DNA of 64,000 bases, from contig NZ_POXP01000004.1 in assembly GCF_003044935.1 (NCBI RefSeq), forward strand, positions 1-64,000, given 5' to 3'. A model generated the notes under the pieces. That model was not told the DNA's origin and did not search any database. It saw nothing but the letters and a program-made list of their open reading frames with translations. The position numbers and the translations under genes were made by a program. This document shows positions 36,754 to 46,614 of the stretch, piece after piece. Within the stretch, counting starts at the first letter, position 1. Each line of letters opens with the position of its first letter. The DNA comes from Neisseria subflava. GTDB lineage: Bacteria; Pseudomonadota; Gammaproteobacteria; Burkholderiales; Neisseriaceae.

Positions 36754-38226
36754 TTAGTGATGAATGCCCAAAACGGACGCGTTGTGGCTGATGATTTCGT
36801 CCGCCAAAGTCGGATTGTCGTTCAGCTTGATACCGTAGCCGGGCACCAATTCTTTCAGACGGCCTGACCATGATTCGGCATGATCGGGGAAGCATTGGTT
36901 GATCAGCTTAATCATCAAAGGTACGGCTGTTGATGCACCTGGGGACGCGCCCAGCAATGCGGCCAGCGAGCCGTCGGCATGGGCGACGATTTCGGTACCG
37001 AATTGGAGTATACCGCCTTTTTTCGGGTCTTTTTTGATGATTTGTACGCGTTGACCGGCGGTAATCAGTTCCCAATCGTCAGGATTGGCTTCCGGATAAT
37101 ACTCTAAGAGCGAAGTGAAGCGTTCTTCTTTGGTTTTACGCAATTCGCCCAAGAGGTATTTGGTCAGCGGCATATTAGCCCAACCGGCGCGGAGCATAGG
37201 ATAAAGGTTGTCCATGTGGATGGACATCGGCAAATCCATGAGTGAGCCTTGTTTGAGGAAGTTGGGGCGGAAGCCTGCATACGGGCCGAACATCAAATGG
37301 CGTTGGCCGTCCACGTTGCGGGTATCCAAATGCGGAACAGACATAGGGGGCGCGCCGACGGAGGCTTGGCCGTACACTTTGGCGTTGTGTTGCGCGGCCG
37401 TTTCGGGATTGCTGTTGCGGAAGAAGAGGCCGGAAACCGGAAAGCCGCCGTAGCCTTTGCCTTCGGGGATACCGGATTTTTGCAGCAGGGTCAGTGCGCC
37501 GCCGCCTGCGCCGAGGAAGACGAAACGGGTGCGGAGTGTCAACGGGTCGTCATCGTCTTTGGTGCTGCTGGTTTTCAGCACCCATGCGCCGTCCGATTCG
37601 CGGTTGAGGTCGTCGACATGACGGTTGAATTTGATTTTTACGCCTTTGTCGCTCAAGTATTTGACCATCTGGCGGGTCAGGCTGCCGAAATCGACGTCTG
37701 TGCCTTCGGCGGAGTAGTTGGCGGCGATGGATTGGTTTTCATCACGGCCGTTGACAACCAGCGGCGCCCATTCGGCAATTTTGGCGCGGTCGGTAGAAAA
37801 CTCCATTTTTTCAAAGAGTTTTTGGTTTTTGAACACGTCGAAACGTTTTTGCAGATAACTGCAATGGTCGGCGTTCATCACCAGCGACATATGGGGAACG
37901 GAATTGATGAAAGTGCGGTCGGTCAGTTTGCCTTCTTCGACCAAAGTCGCCCAAAATTGGCGGCTGATATGGAATTGTTCGGCAATATTGAGGGCGCGGG
38001 TCGGATCGATCGTGCCGTCGGCAGTCAGGGGCGCATAGTTCAATTCACACAGCGCAGAGTGTCCCGTACCGGCATTGTTCCATGCATTTGATGATTCCAA
38101 CGCTACATCTTCCAAGCGTTCGATCAGGGTGATTTCCCAAGATGGTTCGAGTTCTTTGAGCAATACGCCCAAAGTGGCGCTCATAATGCCGCCGCCTACT
38201 AATACGACATCGGTTGCTTCAGCCAT
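36754..38226 (-). CDS. mqo: Malate:quinone oxidoreductase
   Basis: Mqo oxidises malate to oxaloacetate and passes electrons to the quinone pool; Neisseria uses it in place of NAD-malate dehydrogenase. The 490-residue protein has the FAD loop VLVGGGIMSATLG near the N-terminus, then SSNAWNNAGTGHSALCELNY, and FVFLGAGGGAL. The ATG at 38226 has AGGAG upstream. A short in-frame extension to 38253 is rejected. A DUS encodes GRLKEL near the C-terminus. Confidence 0.96.
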   Translation of the reverse strand: MAEATDVVLVGGGIMSATLGVLLKELEPSWEITLIERLEDVALESSNAWNNAGTGHSALCELNYAPLTADGTIDPTRALNIAEQFHISRQFWATLVEEGKLTDRTFINSVPHMSLVMNADHCSYLQKRFDVFKNQKLFEKMEFSTDRAKIAEWAPLVVNGRDENQSIAANYSAEGTDVDFGSLTRQMVKYLSDKGVKIKFNRHVDDLNRESDGAWVLKTSSTKDDDDPLTLRTRFVFLGAGGGALTLLQKSGIPEGKGYGGFPVSGLFFRNSNPETAAQHNAKVYGQASVGAPPMSVPHLDTRNVDGQRHLMFGPYAGFRPNFLKQGSLMDLPMSIHMDNLYPMLRAGWANMPLTKYLLGELRKTKEERFTSLLEYYPEANPDDWELITAGQRVQIIKKDPKKGGILQFGTEIVAHADGSLAALLGASPGASTAVPLMIKLINQCFPDHAESWSGRLKELVPGYGIKLNDNPTLADEIISHNASVLGIHH

Positions 38227-38660
38227 GGTTTTACTCCTACTAAAGTCAGGCATGGTTTGCCTTGTGGTTATCTATCATTATAAACAACTGATTTCATAGG
38301 AATTATTTTGTATTTTTGTTGTGTGTGAAACTTTTGTTGCCTGCTGAGTTTCCGAGCGTAAATGGCGGAAGGCAGTTTCGGTTTGGGTTCCAGATTTCAG
38401 GTCTTTATAATATGTTATTGAGAATTTAGTAGATTTTACGGAGAAATGCAAAGATTTTCTGTTCGGTTCATATAAAAATAAGAGACTAGGCCATCTGAAA
38501 ACGTTTTCTTAACCTTTATCCGCCAACGTTTGCCAAGAAAAAAGAATTTTTCATTTCTTTTTTAATTGACCGTTTTTGTCAGCAATTTCAGCGCTAACAA
38601 ACGTGAATCAACCGCCAATCTGCTATCATTTCGACTTATCCCACAACAAGGCAAACCGCC
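38227..38660. other. 434 bp divergent promoter region of mqo and a membrane-protein gene
   Basis: No gene seen. On the minus strand TATAAT (38282-38277) lies about 50 bp before mqo and may be its -10. On the plus strand TG-C-TATCAT (38621-38629) is an extended -10 about 30 bp before the next gene. A one-mismatch DUS (AGGCCATCTGAA) lies near 38489. The rest is AT-rich without clear structure. Confidence 0.4.
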
Positions 38661-39155
38661 ATGTATCTGACACAAGAAAAGCCCTACCGCCCCCTATTGG
38701 TCGCACTGATATTCCTCACCCTGCCGCTGGCGATGATATTGCACAATATCGTGCAAATCGCCTTTTCAGACGGCCAAGGGCTGCTGGTCACGGTCAAAGA
38801 CGGCGCGTGGGCATGGCAAAGCGGTTGGCAGGACTCCGTCGCATGGTTTGTCTGCGGCATGTTTGCCTTCCTCAACCTGCCGATTGCCGGCGGACTGACC
38901 AAGTTGGCGTATAAAAAAATGATGCGCCGGCATTCGCGTTATGCCATATTTCTTGCCGGTGTCGCAGCGTGTGCCTCGGCGGCGGCAGGATTGATTTTTG
39001 AAGCCATCTTAGGCAATGCCGCATTGGCAGGCTTGCGTGGGCAAGGCGTGTTCTACTACACCCTCTCCGTATGGATCATCGCCATGCTGACCCTGCCCAA
39101 ACAACTCACGCGCGCTCCGGAGCAGCCCATCGTCTTTCACAAGATGAAACGTTGA
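38661..39155 (+). CDS. Four-helix membrane protein of unknown function
   Basis: A 164-residue protein with about four membrane segments (LLVALIFLTLPLAMIL, WFVCGMFAFLNLPIAGGL, YAIFLAGVAACASAAAG, YTLSVWIIAMLTL) and a basic C-terminus. A DUS encodes FSDGQ in the first loop. No family recognised. It lies before rsmG on the same strand, 82 bp apart. Confidence 0.65.
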   Translation: MYLTQEKPYRPLLVALIFLTLPLAMILHNIVQIAFSDGQGLLVTVKDGAWAWQSGWQDSVAWFVCGMFAFLNLPIAGGLTKLAYKKMMRRHSRYAIFLAGVAACASAAAGLIFEAILGNAALAGLRGQGVFYYTLSVWIIAMLTLPKQLTRAPEQPIVFHKMKR

Positions 39156-39237
39156 TTCAACAGGCGCAAACATTTTCAGACGGCATGCTTTCCGTTACCA
39201 TTACATCCAACGCGTTTTAACCAATAAGGAATAACAA

Positions 39238-39867
39238 ATGAATCAGGCGCAACAGCTCCGCGACGGCATACAGGCACTGGGTTTGGACATCGACGAAGCC
39301 AAACAGGCCAAACTTCTAGACTATGCCGCCCTGCTGCAAAAGTGGAACAAAACCTACAACCTGACCGCCCTGCGCGATCCCGCCCAAACCGTCAGCCATC
39401 ACCTGCTCGACAGCCTGACCCTCTTGCCCTATATCGAACACGCCCAAACCATGCTCGACGTCGGCTCCGGCGGCGGACAGCCCGGCATACCCACCGCCAT
39501 CTGCCGCCCCGACCTCGACATCACCCTCCTCGATGCCAACACCAAAAAAACCGCCTTTCTGCAACAAGCCGTCATCGAACTCGGCCTTAAAAACGTCCGC
39601 GTCATCAGCGGCCGCGTAGAAGCCGCCGCCGACTGCCGCGCCGACGTCATCACCAGCCGCGCCTTTGCCGAACTCGCCGACTTCGTCAACTGGACCGAGC
39701 ACCTCCTCAAAGACGGCGGCTACTGGGCGGCCATGAAAGGCATATACCCGCAAGAAGAAATCGACAAACTGCCCGAAAGCGTCGCCGTCGAAAAAGTCGA
39801 AGCATTGCACGTCCCCCAACTCAATGCCGAACGCCATATCGTCATCATCCGCAAAAAGGCCGTCTGA
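39238..39867 (+). CDS. rsmG: 16S rRNA m7G527 methyltransferase
   Basis: RsmG (GidB) methylates G527 in the 530 loop of 16S rRNA. The 209-residue protein has KWNKTYNLTA, the SAM loop LDVGSGGGQPGIP, and SRAFAELADFV. Many genomes place it beside parA-parB, and parA follows here. AAGGAATAAC precedes the ATG. The stop lies in a DUS. Confidence 0.95.
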   Translation: MNQAQQLRDGIQALGLDIDEAKQAKLLDYAALLQKWNKTYNLTALRDPAQTVSHHLLDSLTLLPYIEHAQTMLDVGSGGGQPGIPTAICRPDLDITLLDANTKKTAFLQQAVIELGLKNVRVISGRVEAAADCRADVITSRAFAELADFVNWTEHLLKDGGYWAAMKGIYPQEEIDKLPESVAVEKVEALHVPQLNAERHIVIIRKKAV

Positions 39868-39934
39868 AAACAACCCAAGCATACCGAATAACGGTACAAT
39901 CCAGCCATCCACACTTAACACGACAGCAAAGCAC

Positions 39935-40705
39935 ATGAGCGCACAAATCCTCGCCGTCGCCAACCAAAAAGGCGGAGTCGGCAAAACCACCACCACCGTC
40001 AACCTAGCCGCCTCCCTAGCCTCCAAAGGCCGCCGCGTCCTCGTCGTCGACCTCGACCCCCAAGGCAACGCCACCACAGGCAGCGGCATCAACAAAGCTA
40101 CCATCGAAAACGGCGTTTACCAAGTCGTCCTCGGCGAAACCGACATCCCCAACGCCGTCGTCCGCAGCAAAGAAGGCGGCTACGACGTATTGGGCGCCAA
40201 CCGCACACTGGCCGGCGCAGAAGTCGAACTCGTCCAAGAAATCGCACGCGAAATCCGCCTCAAAAACGCCCTGCAGTTCGTTGCCGACGACTACGACTAC
40301 GTCCTCATCGACTGCCCCCCGTCCCTGACCCTGCTTACCCTCAACGGCCTGGTCGCCGCCAACGGCGTTATCGTCCCCATGCTTTGCGAATACTACGCCC
40401 TCGAAGGCATTTCCGACCTAGTGGCCACCGTCCGTAAAATCCGCCAAGCCATCAACCCCGACCTCGACGTAACCGGCATCGTCCGCACCATGTACGACAG
40501 CCGCAGCCGCCTCGTCGTCGAAGTCAGCGAGCAGCTCAAACAACACTTCGGCAACCTGCTCTTCGACACCGTCATCCCCCGCAACATCCGCCTCGCCGAA
40601 GCCCCCAGCCACGGCCTCCCCGCCCTCGCCTACGACGCCCACGCCAAAGGCACCCAGGCTTATCTCGACTTGGCTGATGAACTGATTGTACGGTTGGAAA
40701 AATAA
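39935..40705 (+). CDS. parA: Chromosome-partitioning ATPase ParA
   Basis: ParA (Soj) forms ATP-dependent gradients on DNA that move parS-ParB complexes. The 256-residue protein has the deviant Walker A KGGVGKTT (12-19), the DLDPQGNATTG switch and IDCPPSLTLLTLN (Walker B). The start at 39935 gives the canonical MSAQILAVANQ; the ribosome site is weak. Expected partner parB is not downstream; a broken SWIM gene and accessory DNA follow. Confidence 0.94.
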   Translation: MSAQILAVANQKGGVGKTTTTVNLAASLASKGRRVLVVDLDPQGNATTGSGINKATIENGVYQVVLGETDIPNAVVRSKEGGYDVLGANRTLAGAEVELVQEIAREIRLKNALQFVADDYDYVLIDCPPSLTLLTLNGLVAANGVIVPMLCEYYALEGISDLVATVRKIRQAINPDLDVTGIVRTMYDSRSRLVVEVSEQLKQHFGNLLFDTVIPRNIRLAEAPSHGLPALAYDAHAKGTQAYLDLADELIVRLEK

Positions 40706-40722
40706 ATAGGGATAGGGATATA

Positions 40723-40765
40723 AAAAGGCCGTCTGAAAGTTGGGAAATACTTTCAGACGGCCTTT
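40723..40765 (+). terminator. DUS inverted-repeat terminator after parA
   Basis: AAAAGGCCGTCTGAAAGT and ACTTTCAGACGGCCTTT form an 18 bp stem, 20 bp past the parA stop. Confidence 0.75.
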
Positions 40766-40796
40766 GGTTTGATTGGAAAGAACATTTTTAAAAAAG

Positions 40797-40890
40797 ACCG
40801 CGTGCGTGCGTACCGCACACACCCTACACATAAATTTCAAATTCTTTGTGATTCATTTGTAGGGTGTGTGCCCGAAGGCACGCACGCGGT
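40797..40890. repeat. 94 bp inverted-repeat element
   Basis: ACCGCGTGCGTGCG...CACACACCCTACA (40797-40828) and TGTAGGGTGTGTG...GCACGCACGCGGT (40858-40890) are near-complementary arms around a 29 bp AT-rich centre. There is no coding capacity. It looks like a small palindromic insertion (MITE-like) and cuts the end of the SWIM gene. Confidence 0.75.
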
Positions 40891-41407
40891 GGCATGGAGG
40901 CTACGGCTTGCTGAATCGTCAGCCTTTTCAAAAGCATCCTGCAAACGCGGTATCAACAGAGGCAAAGCCTGCGCCAACGCCGCCGTTCCCTCTTGCGCCA
41001 CATCTTCCAACCAGTCTTGCAGCCTGATACCCAAATCGGCAACTTCGTGGTCGGGCTCGGGAAAAGATTCTGGAGAGCTGCTGGCGATACGGATTGCCGC
41101 CCTTTTTAGGCTGCTGCGCGTCGGGTTCGTCCGGCTGCCCGTCCGGCGTTTGAGCGCGCACCGCATACCACAACGCCGCCATATGCTTGCACGCCCCGCC
41201 ATAAGGACAATCGCAGCCCCCATCCTTAATGTACAAATCACTATCCAGCTTCAGCCATACCGAATAGTTTTCCGAACCGCACACCTCCGCCCGATAACGC
41301 CCAGTGGAAGTTTTTTGGATATCGCGAACCTTGCCCTGCTGAAAATACAGCAGTCCGCGTTCGGCGATATGGGGCAAGAACAGGTGGAGCGAGTGGATAC
41401 GGGGCAT
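40891..41407 (-). pseudogene. SWIM zinc-finger protein gene, frameshifted and truncated
   Basis: The N-terminal 100 residues form a SWIM domain (FQQGKVRDI, GCDCPYGGACKHMAALWYA, i.e. CxC...CxH), thought to bind DNA or protein. At about 41063 (a TTTTCCC stretch on the coding strand) the frame changes: the correct-looking continuation PEPDHEVADLGIRLQDWLEDVAQ is in another frame, as if one T had been gained. This second part then runs into the 94 bp inverted repeat at 40890 and is cut short; family members are several hundred residues long. Hence two lesions. A sequencing slip could explain the first, but not the second. Confidence 0.75.
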
Positions 41408-41713
41408 GGTTTGCTTCCAAGAAGTTGTTGAAATATGGGGAGTTTACTGGCTCAGACGACGTTTGGGGAGAGGGTAGTGGGAAGATTTGTTTAGTAAAGT
41501 GGCAAAAGGTCGTCTGAAAATGGGTTTCAGACGACCTTTGGGAGGAAAGGGCTGTGGTTTAAAAAGACCGCACACCCTGCACATAGATTCCAAGTTTGCG
41601 TACTTGGCAGGTAAGGTGTACGCCTAAAGGCGCACCAGTTTTATGCGAGGCACAGTTTGCTAGCCATGTTATTTGTGTGATAAATAACTTATAGCTAAAA
41701 TTCATTTGATTAC
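41408..41713. other. 306 bp spacer with mucDUS terminator and a degenerate repeat copy
   Basis: No gene. It holds an inverted pair of AGGTCGTCTGAA (AG-mucDUS; arms 41505-41519 and 41525-41539) that could terminate transcription, and a decayed relative of the 94 bp element at 41562-41640. It forms the left edge of the AT-rich restriction-modification segment. Confidence 0.7.
41562..41640. repeat. Degenerate copy of the ACCGC...CACACCCTACA repeat
   Basis: It shares AAAAAGACCGC at its left end and ACACCCT(G/A)CACATA with the element at 40797, and ends with a matching TAAGGTGTACGCC...GGCGCACC half. About two-thirds of the positions agree by eye. Confidence 0.5.
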
Positions 41714-42898
41714 CTATTTTTTTTGATTAGTTGTTATTTGCAAATCTAAACTTTGAATAATTTTAATATTTTCATTTAATGGACTCATTTCAGAAAAGTT
41801 ATTGTTTTCTATTGTTTGAATTAGGTATCCAATACTATTAGTTTTACTAATAATAGCCTTTTTCATTAATTTATATGCCTCAATTAATTCTTCATTTTCT
41901 CTTTGAACTCTCAAAAAAATTGGATGATCTGTTGATGATTTATTTAGAATAGCATCTAGTCCTTTATTTCTGTGTATTCTGGAAAAATCAAAACAGGATA
42001 AATGCTTCATTACCCATGGGTCATTATTTTCATATGAAGCTATACCATTCATTAGAACTTTAGATTCTGTTTTAATCAGATCTGATAATCTTAATTTGGT
42101 TAATTCAACTGCATCTTCAGAAATATCTATACCTATGAAATTTCTTTTCAAAATAGATGCTGCTACTAAAGTAGTTCCACTTCCACAAAATGGATCAAGA
42201 ACAACATCATGTTCATCAGTTACTAAATCAATAATTTTTTCTAGTAAGATGATGGGTTTTTGGGTAGGGTAACCAGTTCTTTCTTTAGCTTTAGGATTTA
42301 AGAAAGGAATTTCCCACACATCACCTAATGGAACCCCTTTTTTTTGCCCATTATATATAACGTTTCCATGTTGATCTGTTGCATATACAGACGTCCCTAA
42401 TGAGTTTTTTTTTCTTTTTTGTAAGATTTGATCTAAATTAGTTGTTAAACTATAACTATTAAATCGACGTTTCCATTTAAATTCAAAAGATTTTGAGTAA
42501 AATAATATGGTTTGATGTTGATTTAGTAGCCCTTTTTTTGAATTGCTCCAACGTTTGTAATACCAAATAATTTCAGATTGAAAATTGTTTTGGCCAAAAA
42601 TGCGATCTAATATAGAACGAAGAATATGTGTAGAGTTTCTATCACAATGAATGAATATACTACCAGTTTTTTTTAACTTATCTTTGCATAAAAGTAATCT
42701 ATCATAAATAAATTGCTCATACTCTGTCAGGCTATCCCATGTATCTTTAAAGAAGTATTGTTTTTTAATATCTTTTGTTGTGCCAGTAAAGTTTTTCCCA
42801 GTGAAAAATGGTGGATCTAAATAGATTAGATCAATTGAATTATTATCTATTTTTTTTAATATATGTAGACAATCACCTAGAATAACATCATTCATCAT
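41714..42898 (-). CDS. Type II DNA methyltransferase, beta class
   Basis: A 394-residue amino-methyltransferase (N6-adenine or N4-cytosine). The catalytic motif LDPPF (27-31) comes before the SAM motif DPFCGSGTT (235-243), the beta-class order; GYPTQKP lies between. It should protect host DNA from the partner enzyme encoded just upstream, whose gene it overlaps by 4 bp. A/T content is very high (roughly 70%), far from the neighbouring genes, so the pair was probably acquired. The coding strand has A9 and A8 runs at residues about 161-165 and 186, which could slip. A 130-residue C-terminal part (about 265-394) has no motif I recognise. Confidence 0.9.
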   Translation of the reverse strand: MMNDVILGDCLHILKKIDNNSIDLIYLDPPFFTGKNFTGTTKDIKKQYFFKDTWDSLTEYEQFIYDRLLLCKDKLKKTGSIFIHCDRNSTHILRSILDRIFGQNNFQSEIIWYYKRWSNSKKGLLNQHQTILFYSKSFEFKWKRRFNSYSLTTNLDQILQKRKKNSLGTSVYATDQHGNVIYNGQKKGVPLGDVWEIPFLNPKAKERTGYPTQKPIILLEKIIDLVTDEHDVVLDPFCGSGTTLVAASILKRNFIGIDISEDAVELTKLRLSDLIKTESKVLMNGIASYENNDPWVMKHLSCFDFSRIHRNKGLDAILNKSSTDHPIFLRVQRENEELIEAYKLMKKAIISKTNSIGYLIQTIENNNFSEMSPLNENIKIIQSLDLQITTNQKK

Positions 42899-43524
42899 AT
42901 ACCATTACCTTGTTTTTCATGTGCAATCTGTTTTAATATCTTTAATAAATCTACACCTGTAAATTTTAGAATAAAATCCCATGCTGAATCTGCATAATAA
43001 TACTCTCCATTCTTGCCATGGTATAAAGTTTGTAATGTTTTTTGAATTTTTTGTGCTTGAGATCTATTGGGATAATAAAACATTAATCTAATAGGTTTAT
43101 ATCCTGCAGCGTGAATTACTTCCAACCGTGTATGTTCTTTAGTTACATGATCTCCATCAGTTGTGGCATCTCTCCATTTTATCTCTATTGCATATTTATC
43201 CACTAATGCATCTATTTCAAAAGTTTTTGGTTTTTGTCCTATAGTGTTAGGGATTTTAATTTTTTTTGCATTGGGAAATTTATATTTAATGCAATAAAAC
43301 GCAGCTTCCTCTAAAAATGATCCTGCATATTTATAAAGGAACCTACCAATATTCTGATAAGTATCAATGTCTTTTCCAAATTGACTTGAGATTCCTAACA
43401 CTTGGTATAGCATATGATGTGAAAGGTCATCATCATACATCTCTATAATACGACTATCAATTTGTTTCTTTAATTCAATTTCATATTTATCAGATAATTC
43501 ACGAATTTCATCATATAAGATCAT
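42895..43524 (-). CDS. Type II restriction endonuclease, ApaLI-like
   Basis: A 209-residue protein. The PD-(D/E)xK core is FEIDALVDKYAIEIKWRD: Asp105, Glu114 and Lys116. The stretch EIKWRDATTDGDHVTKEHTR and FYYPNR are, from memory, characteristic of the ApaLI endonuclease family (ApaLI cuts GTGCAC); I could not check this. The gene overlaps the methyltransferase by 4 bp and lies 73 bp beyond the hrpA 3' half. No control (C) protein is visible. Same AT-rich composition as the methyltransferase. Confidence 0.75.
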   Translation of the reverse strand: MILYDEIRELSDKYEIELKKQIDSRIIEMYDDDLSHHMLYQVLGISSQFGKDIDTYQNIGRFLYKYAGSFLEEAAFYCIKYKFPNAKKIKIPNTIGQKPKTFEIDALVDKYAIEIKWRDATTDGDHVTKEHTRLEVIHAAGYKPIRLMFYYPNRSQAQKIQKTLQTLYHGKNGEYYYADSAWDFILKFTGVDLLKILKQIAHEKQGNGI

Positions 43525-43597
43525 GAATGATAACCTAGTTCTATAATGTTAAAAATTTTATTACCCAAATTATAAATATCAATTTTTAAATCATCAA

Positions 43598-46549
43598 TCA
43601 ATTTATTACCTCCCACCCCTTCAACAACCTCTTCACCGACACCGGATACGGCGTCTTCAATTCCTGCGCAAAAAGCGACACCCTCAATTCTTCAATCATC
43701 CATTTAAACCCTGCAAGGCCGTCTGAAACGGGGAGGCCTTGTTTGATCAGGCTGTCGGTTTTTTCCTGCCACATTTGTTCCAGCTCTTGAATATCGGCTT
43801 CGCGGGCTGCATCGCGGGCGGGGTTGCTGCTGTATTTTTCAAGGCGCAGGGTCATGGCTTTGAGGTAGATGGGGAGGCGCGGCCATTGTGCCCACGGGGT
43901 GCGGGTGGCGAAGCCGGCGGCGAGCAGGGTTTGCAGGCGTAGTCTTAGAAGGTGGGTCAATGGGTGTTTGCCGAGTTTGCTGTTCAGTTCGGCATAGGCG
44001 GCGGCGGTTTCCTGCAAATAGCGGCTGAGGGCTTCTTTGACGGCGGGCAGGCGGCTGCGGGCGCGTTTGATTTGTTCTTTAAAGGCTTTTTCGTTGCGCG
44101 GCAGCTCGTCTTCGCCGATAAAGGCGCGGTCGCAGACGGCCTGTGTGAGGTCGTCGCGCAGGGTGTCGGCGTTGATGTGTTTGAGCAGCATGGCGGCTTG
44201 GGTGAAGCCTTGGATGCCTTTGTTCAGGTCTTTTACCTGCTCTTTTAATTGCAGCTTCATCAATTCGATTACGCCTTGACGGTGTGCCTGTTCGGCGGCT
44301 TCTGTGGTGTCAAACAGGCGCAGGGCGATGCGGCCGTCTTTTTCTTTTTGCAGGCCGAGGTAGCCGGTGAGCTGTTGTTTGCCGCGTGCAAATTTGATGG
44401 ATTCTGGCAGGGTACCGATGTCCCATGTGGTCACGTTGTCGCGCTCAAATTCTTGGGTGTTGTCGCGGAAGGTGACGGCGGCGGCTTGGCCGAGTTGTTG
44501 TTGCAACTCATGCAGTTTGCGGCCACCGGCAAGCTCTTGTCCGCCATCATCGATAATGCGCAGATTCAGATAGCAGTGTTCGGGTAATTCTTGCGCCGCC
44601 CATGCGTCTTGGTCGATTTGCTCGAAAATCCGCATATCGCCTGCGCTTTTGGCGATAAAGTGCGCCAACTGGGGAATAATGGCCGCTTGGCGGTCGGGAT
44701 TGCTTTCGAGAAATTTGGTGATGAAATCGGGGACGGGCACGCAAATGCGGCGGATTTGCTTCGGCAGTGCTTTAATCAGCAGCTGGATTTTTTCGCGCAA
44801 CATACCGGGCACCAGCCATTCGAGCGACGGCGCGTGCAGGCGGTTGAGGACGGTCAGCGGCACGGTCATGGTCACGCCGTCGAGCGGATGGTGCGGCTCG
44901 AAGCGGTAGGAAAGTTTGAACTTGCCGTCTGCGGTTTGCCAGAATTTGGGGAACTGCTCTTCGGTAATGTGCGCGGCGGCGTGTTGCATCAGATCGTCGC
45001 GGCTTAGGAACAGCAGGCGCGGATTGTCGCGTTCGGCGGTTTTGAGCCAGGCTTCAAAGGTGCGAATATCGGCAAGGGGTAAAGGTTTCAGACGGCCTTT
45101 TTGAGATGCTGGCTGCTTTTTGGGTTTTGGGTCGTCTGAAACATTTTGTCGGGTATGTGAACTCGGTTCACGCTCGCGGTTGTCCGCATCATTGGAATCC
45201 GTATGCATGGCTTGTGCCACACGTCCTGCGTTGCGCTGGTTTGCTTGTCCGTTTTGATCGACTGTCTTGTCCGACTGGGTTTGTCCGCCCTCTTCACTTC
45301 CCCAAATGCCGCCTTTTGCATCTTTCCACACCAGCTCGGGCAGGCGTTCGTTATAAAACGCGAACAGGGCTTCGTCGTCGACCAATACGTCTTGCTTGCG
45401 CGATTTGTGTTCGAGTTCGGTAATTTCTTTAATCAGCTTTTTATTGTGGGCAAAAAAGGCCGTCTGAAGATTGCTTTCTTGCGCCACCAATGCACCGCGG
45501 ATAAAGATTTCGCGCGCTTCTTCAGGTGCAACTTTGCCGTAAGACACGGGGCGGCGCGGCAATACGGTCAGGCCGTAAAGCGTCACGCGTTCGCTGGCGA
45601 CGACTTCGCCGCGTTTTTGCTCCCAGTGCGGCTCGAAATAATGATAGCGGACGAGGTGCGGCGCTTCCTGCTCGATCCATTCGGGCTGGATAACGGCGAC
45701 GTCGCGCGCGTAAAGGCGCGTGGTTTCAACCAATTCTGCAGCCATCACCCATTTGGGTTTGGCTTTGAACAGGGCTGATGCAGGAAAAAGGTGGAAACGG
45801 CTGCCGCGCGCGCCGGTGTAGTCGTTGCCGTCGGGCGATTTCATGCCGACGTTGGCAATAAGGCCGGTGAGCAGAGCGCGGTGGATTTGTTCGTAGCCGG
45901 CTTCTTTGGCGGCGCGGATTTGGGCGCGGTGTTGTTTCTTGTCCAGTTGTTTTTGTTTGAGTTTGGCCGCCAAATCTTGGTCGCCTTGACTTTCAGACGG
46001 CCTCAATTGTTCTTGGGAAGGAGGTTGTCTAAACGCGGATTCTTTGGTGGTCAAGCCCATTTCAATCGCGGTTTGGGCAAGCTGGTGGTGCAGCTCGCGC
46101 CATTCGCGCATACGCAGGTGCGACAGGAAATATTGTCGACACCACTGCACCAGCTGCTTGTTGGATAAACCTTTGTCGCGCTCGCGCTGGAAGCTGTCCC
46201 AAATATTCAGATAGGCAAGGAAGTCGGATTGCTTGTCGGTAAAGCGTTCATGCGCCTTGGCCGCGGCATCGCGCGCTTCCAACGGCCGCTCGCGCGGGTC
46301 TTGAATCGACAGTGCGGACGCGATTACCAATATTTCCGCCATGCAGTCGTGTTTCTTCGCCGCCAGCAAAATGCGCGCGATTTTCGGGTCGATGGGCAGA
46401 CGCGCCATTTGTTCGCCGAGCTTGGTCAGGCGGTAGCGCGTGTTGGCACCGATATGGCCCGAACTGTTTTGCAGGCCGTCTGAAACATTGGCTGGGTTGG
46501 ATCGTGCATCCATGCCTGATCCGCGTACTTGGTTTTTCATATTTTGCAT
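43598..46549 (-). pseudogene. hrpA: HrpA helicase, 3' part
   Basis: A 983-residue open frame with the rest of the DEAH-box helicase HrpA: the HA2 domain at the start (RLTKLGEQMARLPIDPKIARILLAA), an OB-fold, then the long proteobacterial C-terminal region ending LLKGWEVIN. It lacks the ATPase domains, which lie 1.8 kb away in another fragment. The first about 40 residues (up to NTRYRLTK) are polar, partly encoded by a DUS (SDGLQ), and probably a variable linker. Whether ATG 46549 is used is unknown. Together with the 464-residue upstream half the protein would be about 1,420 residues. Confidence 0.85.
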
Positions 46550-46614
46550 AGTCTTGTCGGTCGGGCATCTTCCCCGACATCATCTTAATTTGTCTTTATT
46601 GGTTTTTATGCCGC

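Noticed and set aside
40797-40890. The 94 bp element as a Correia (NEMIS) element
   Set aside because: It lacks the TATAGTGGATTAA-type ends of Correia elements.
46248-46583. 111-codon open frame at the start of the hrpA 3' part
   Set aside because: It overlaps hrpA in another frame with a composition unlike a protein; it is probably a by-product of the insertion junction.
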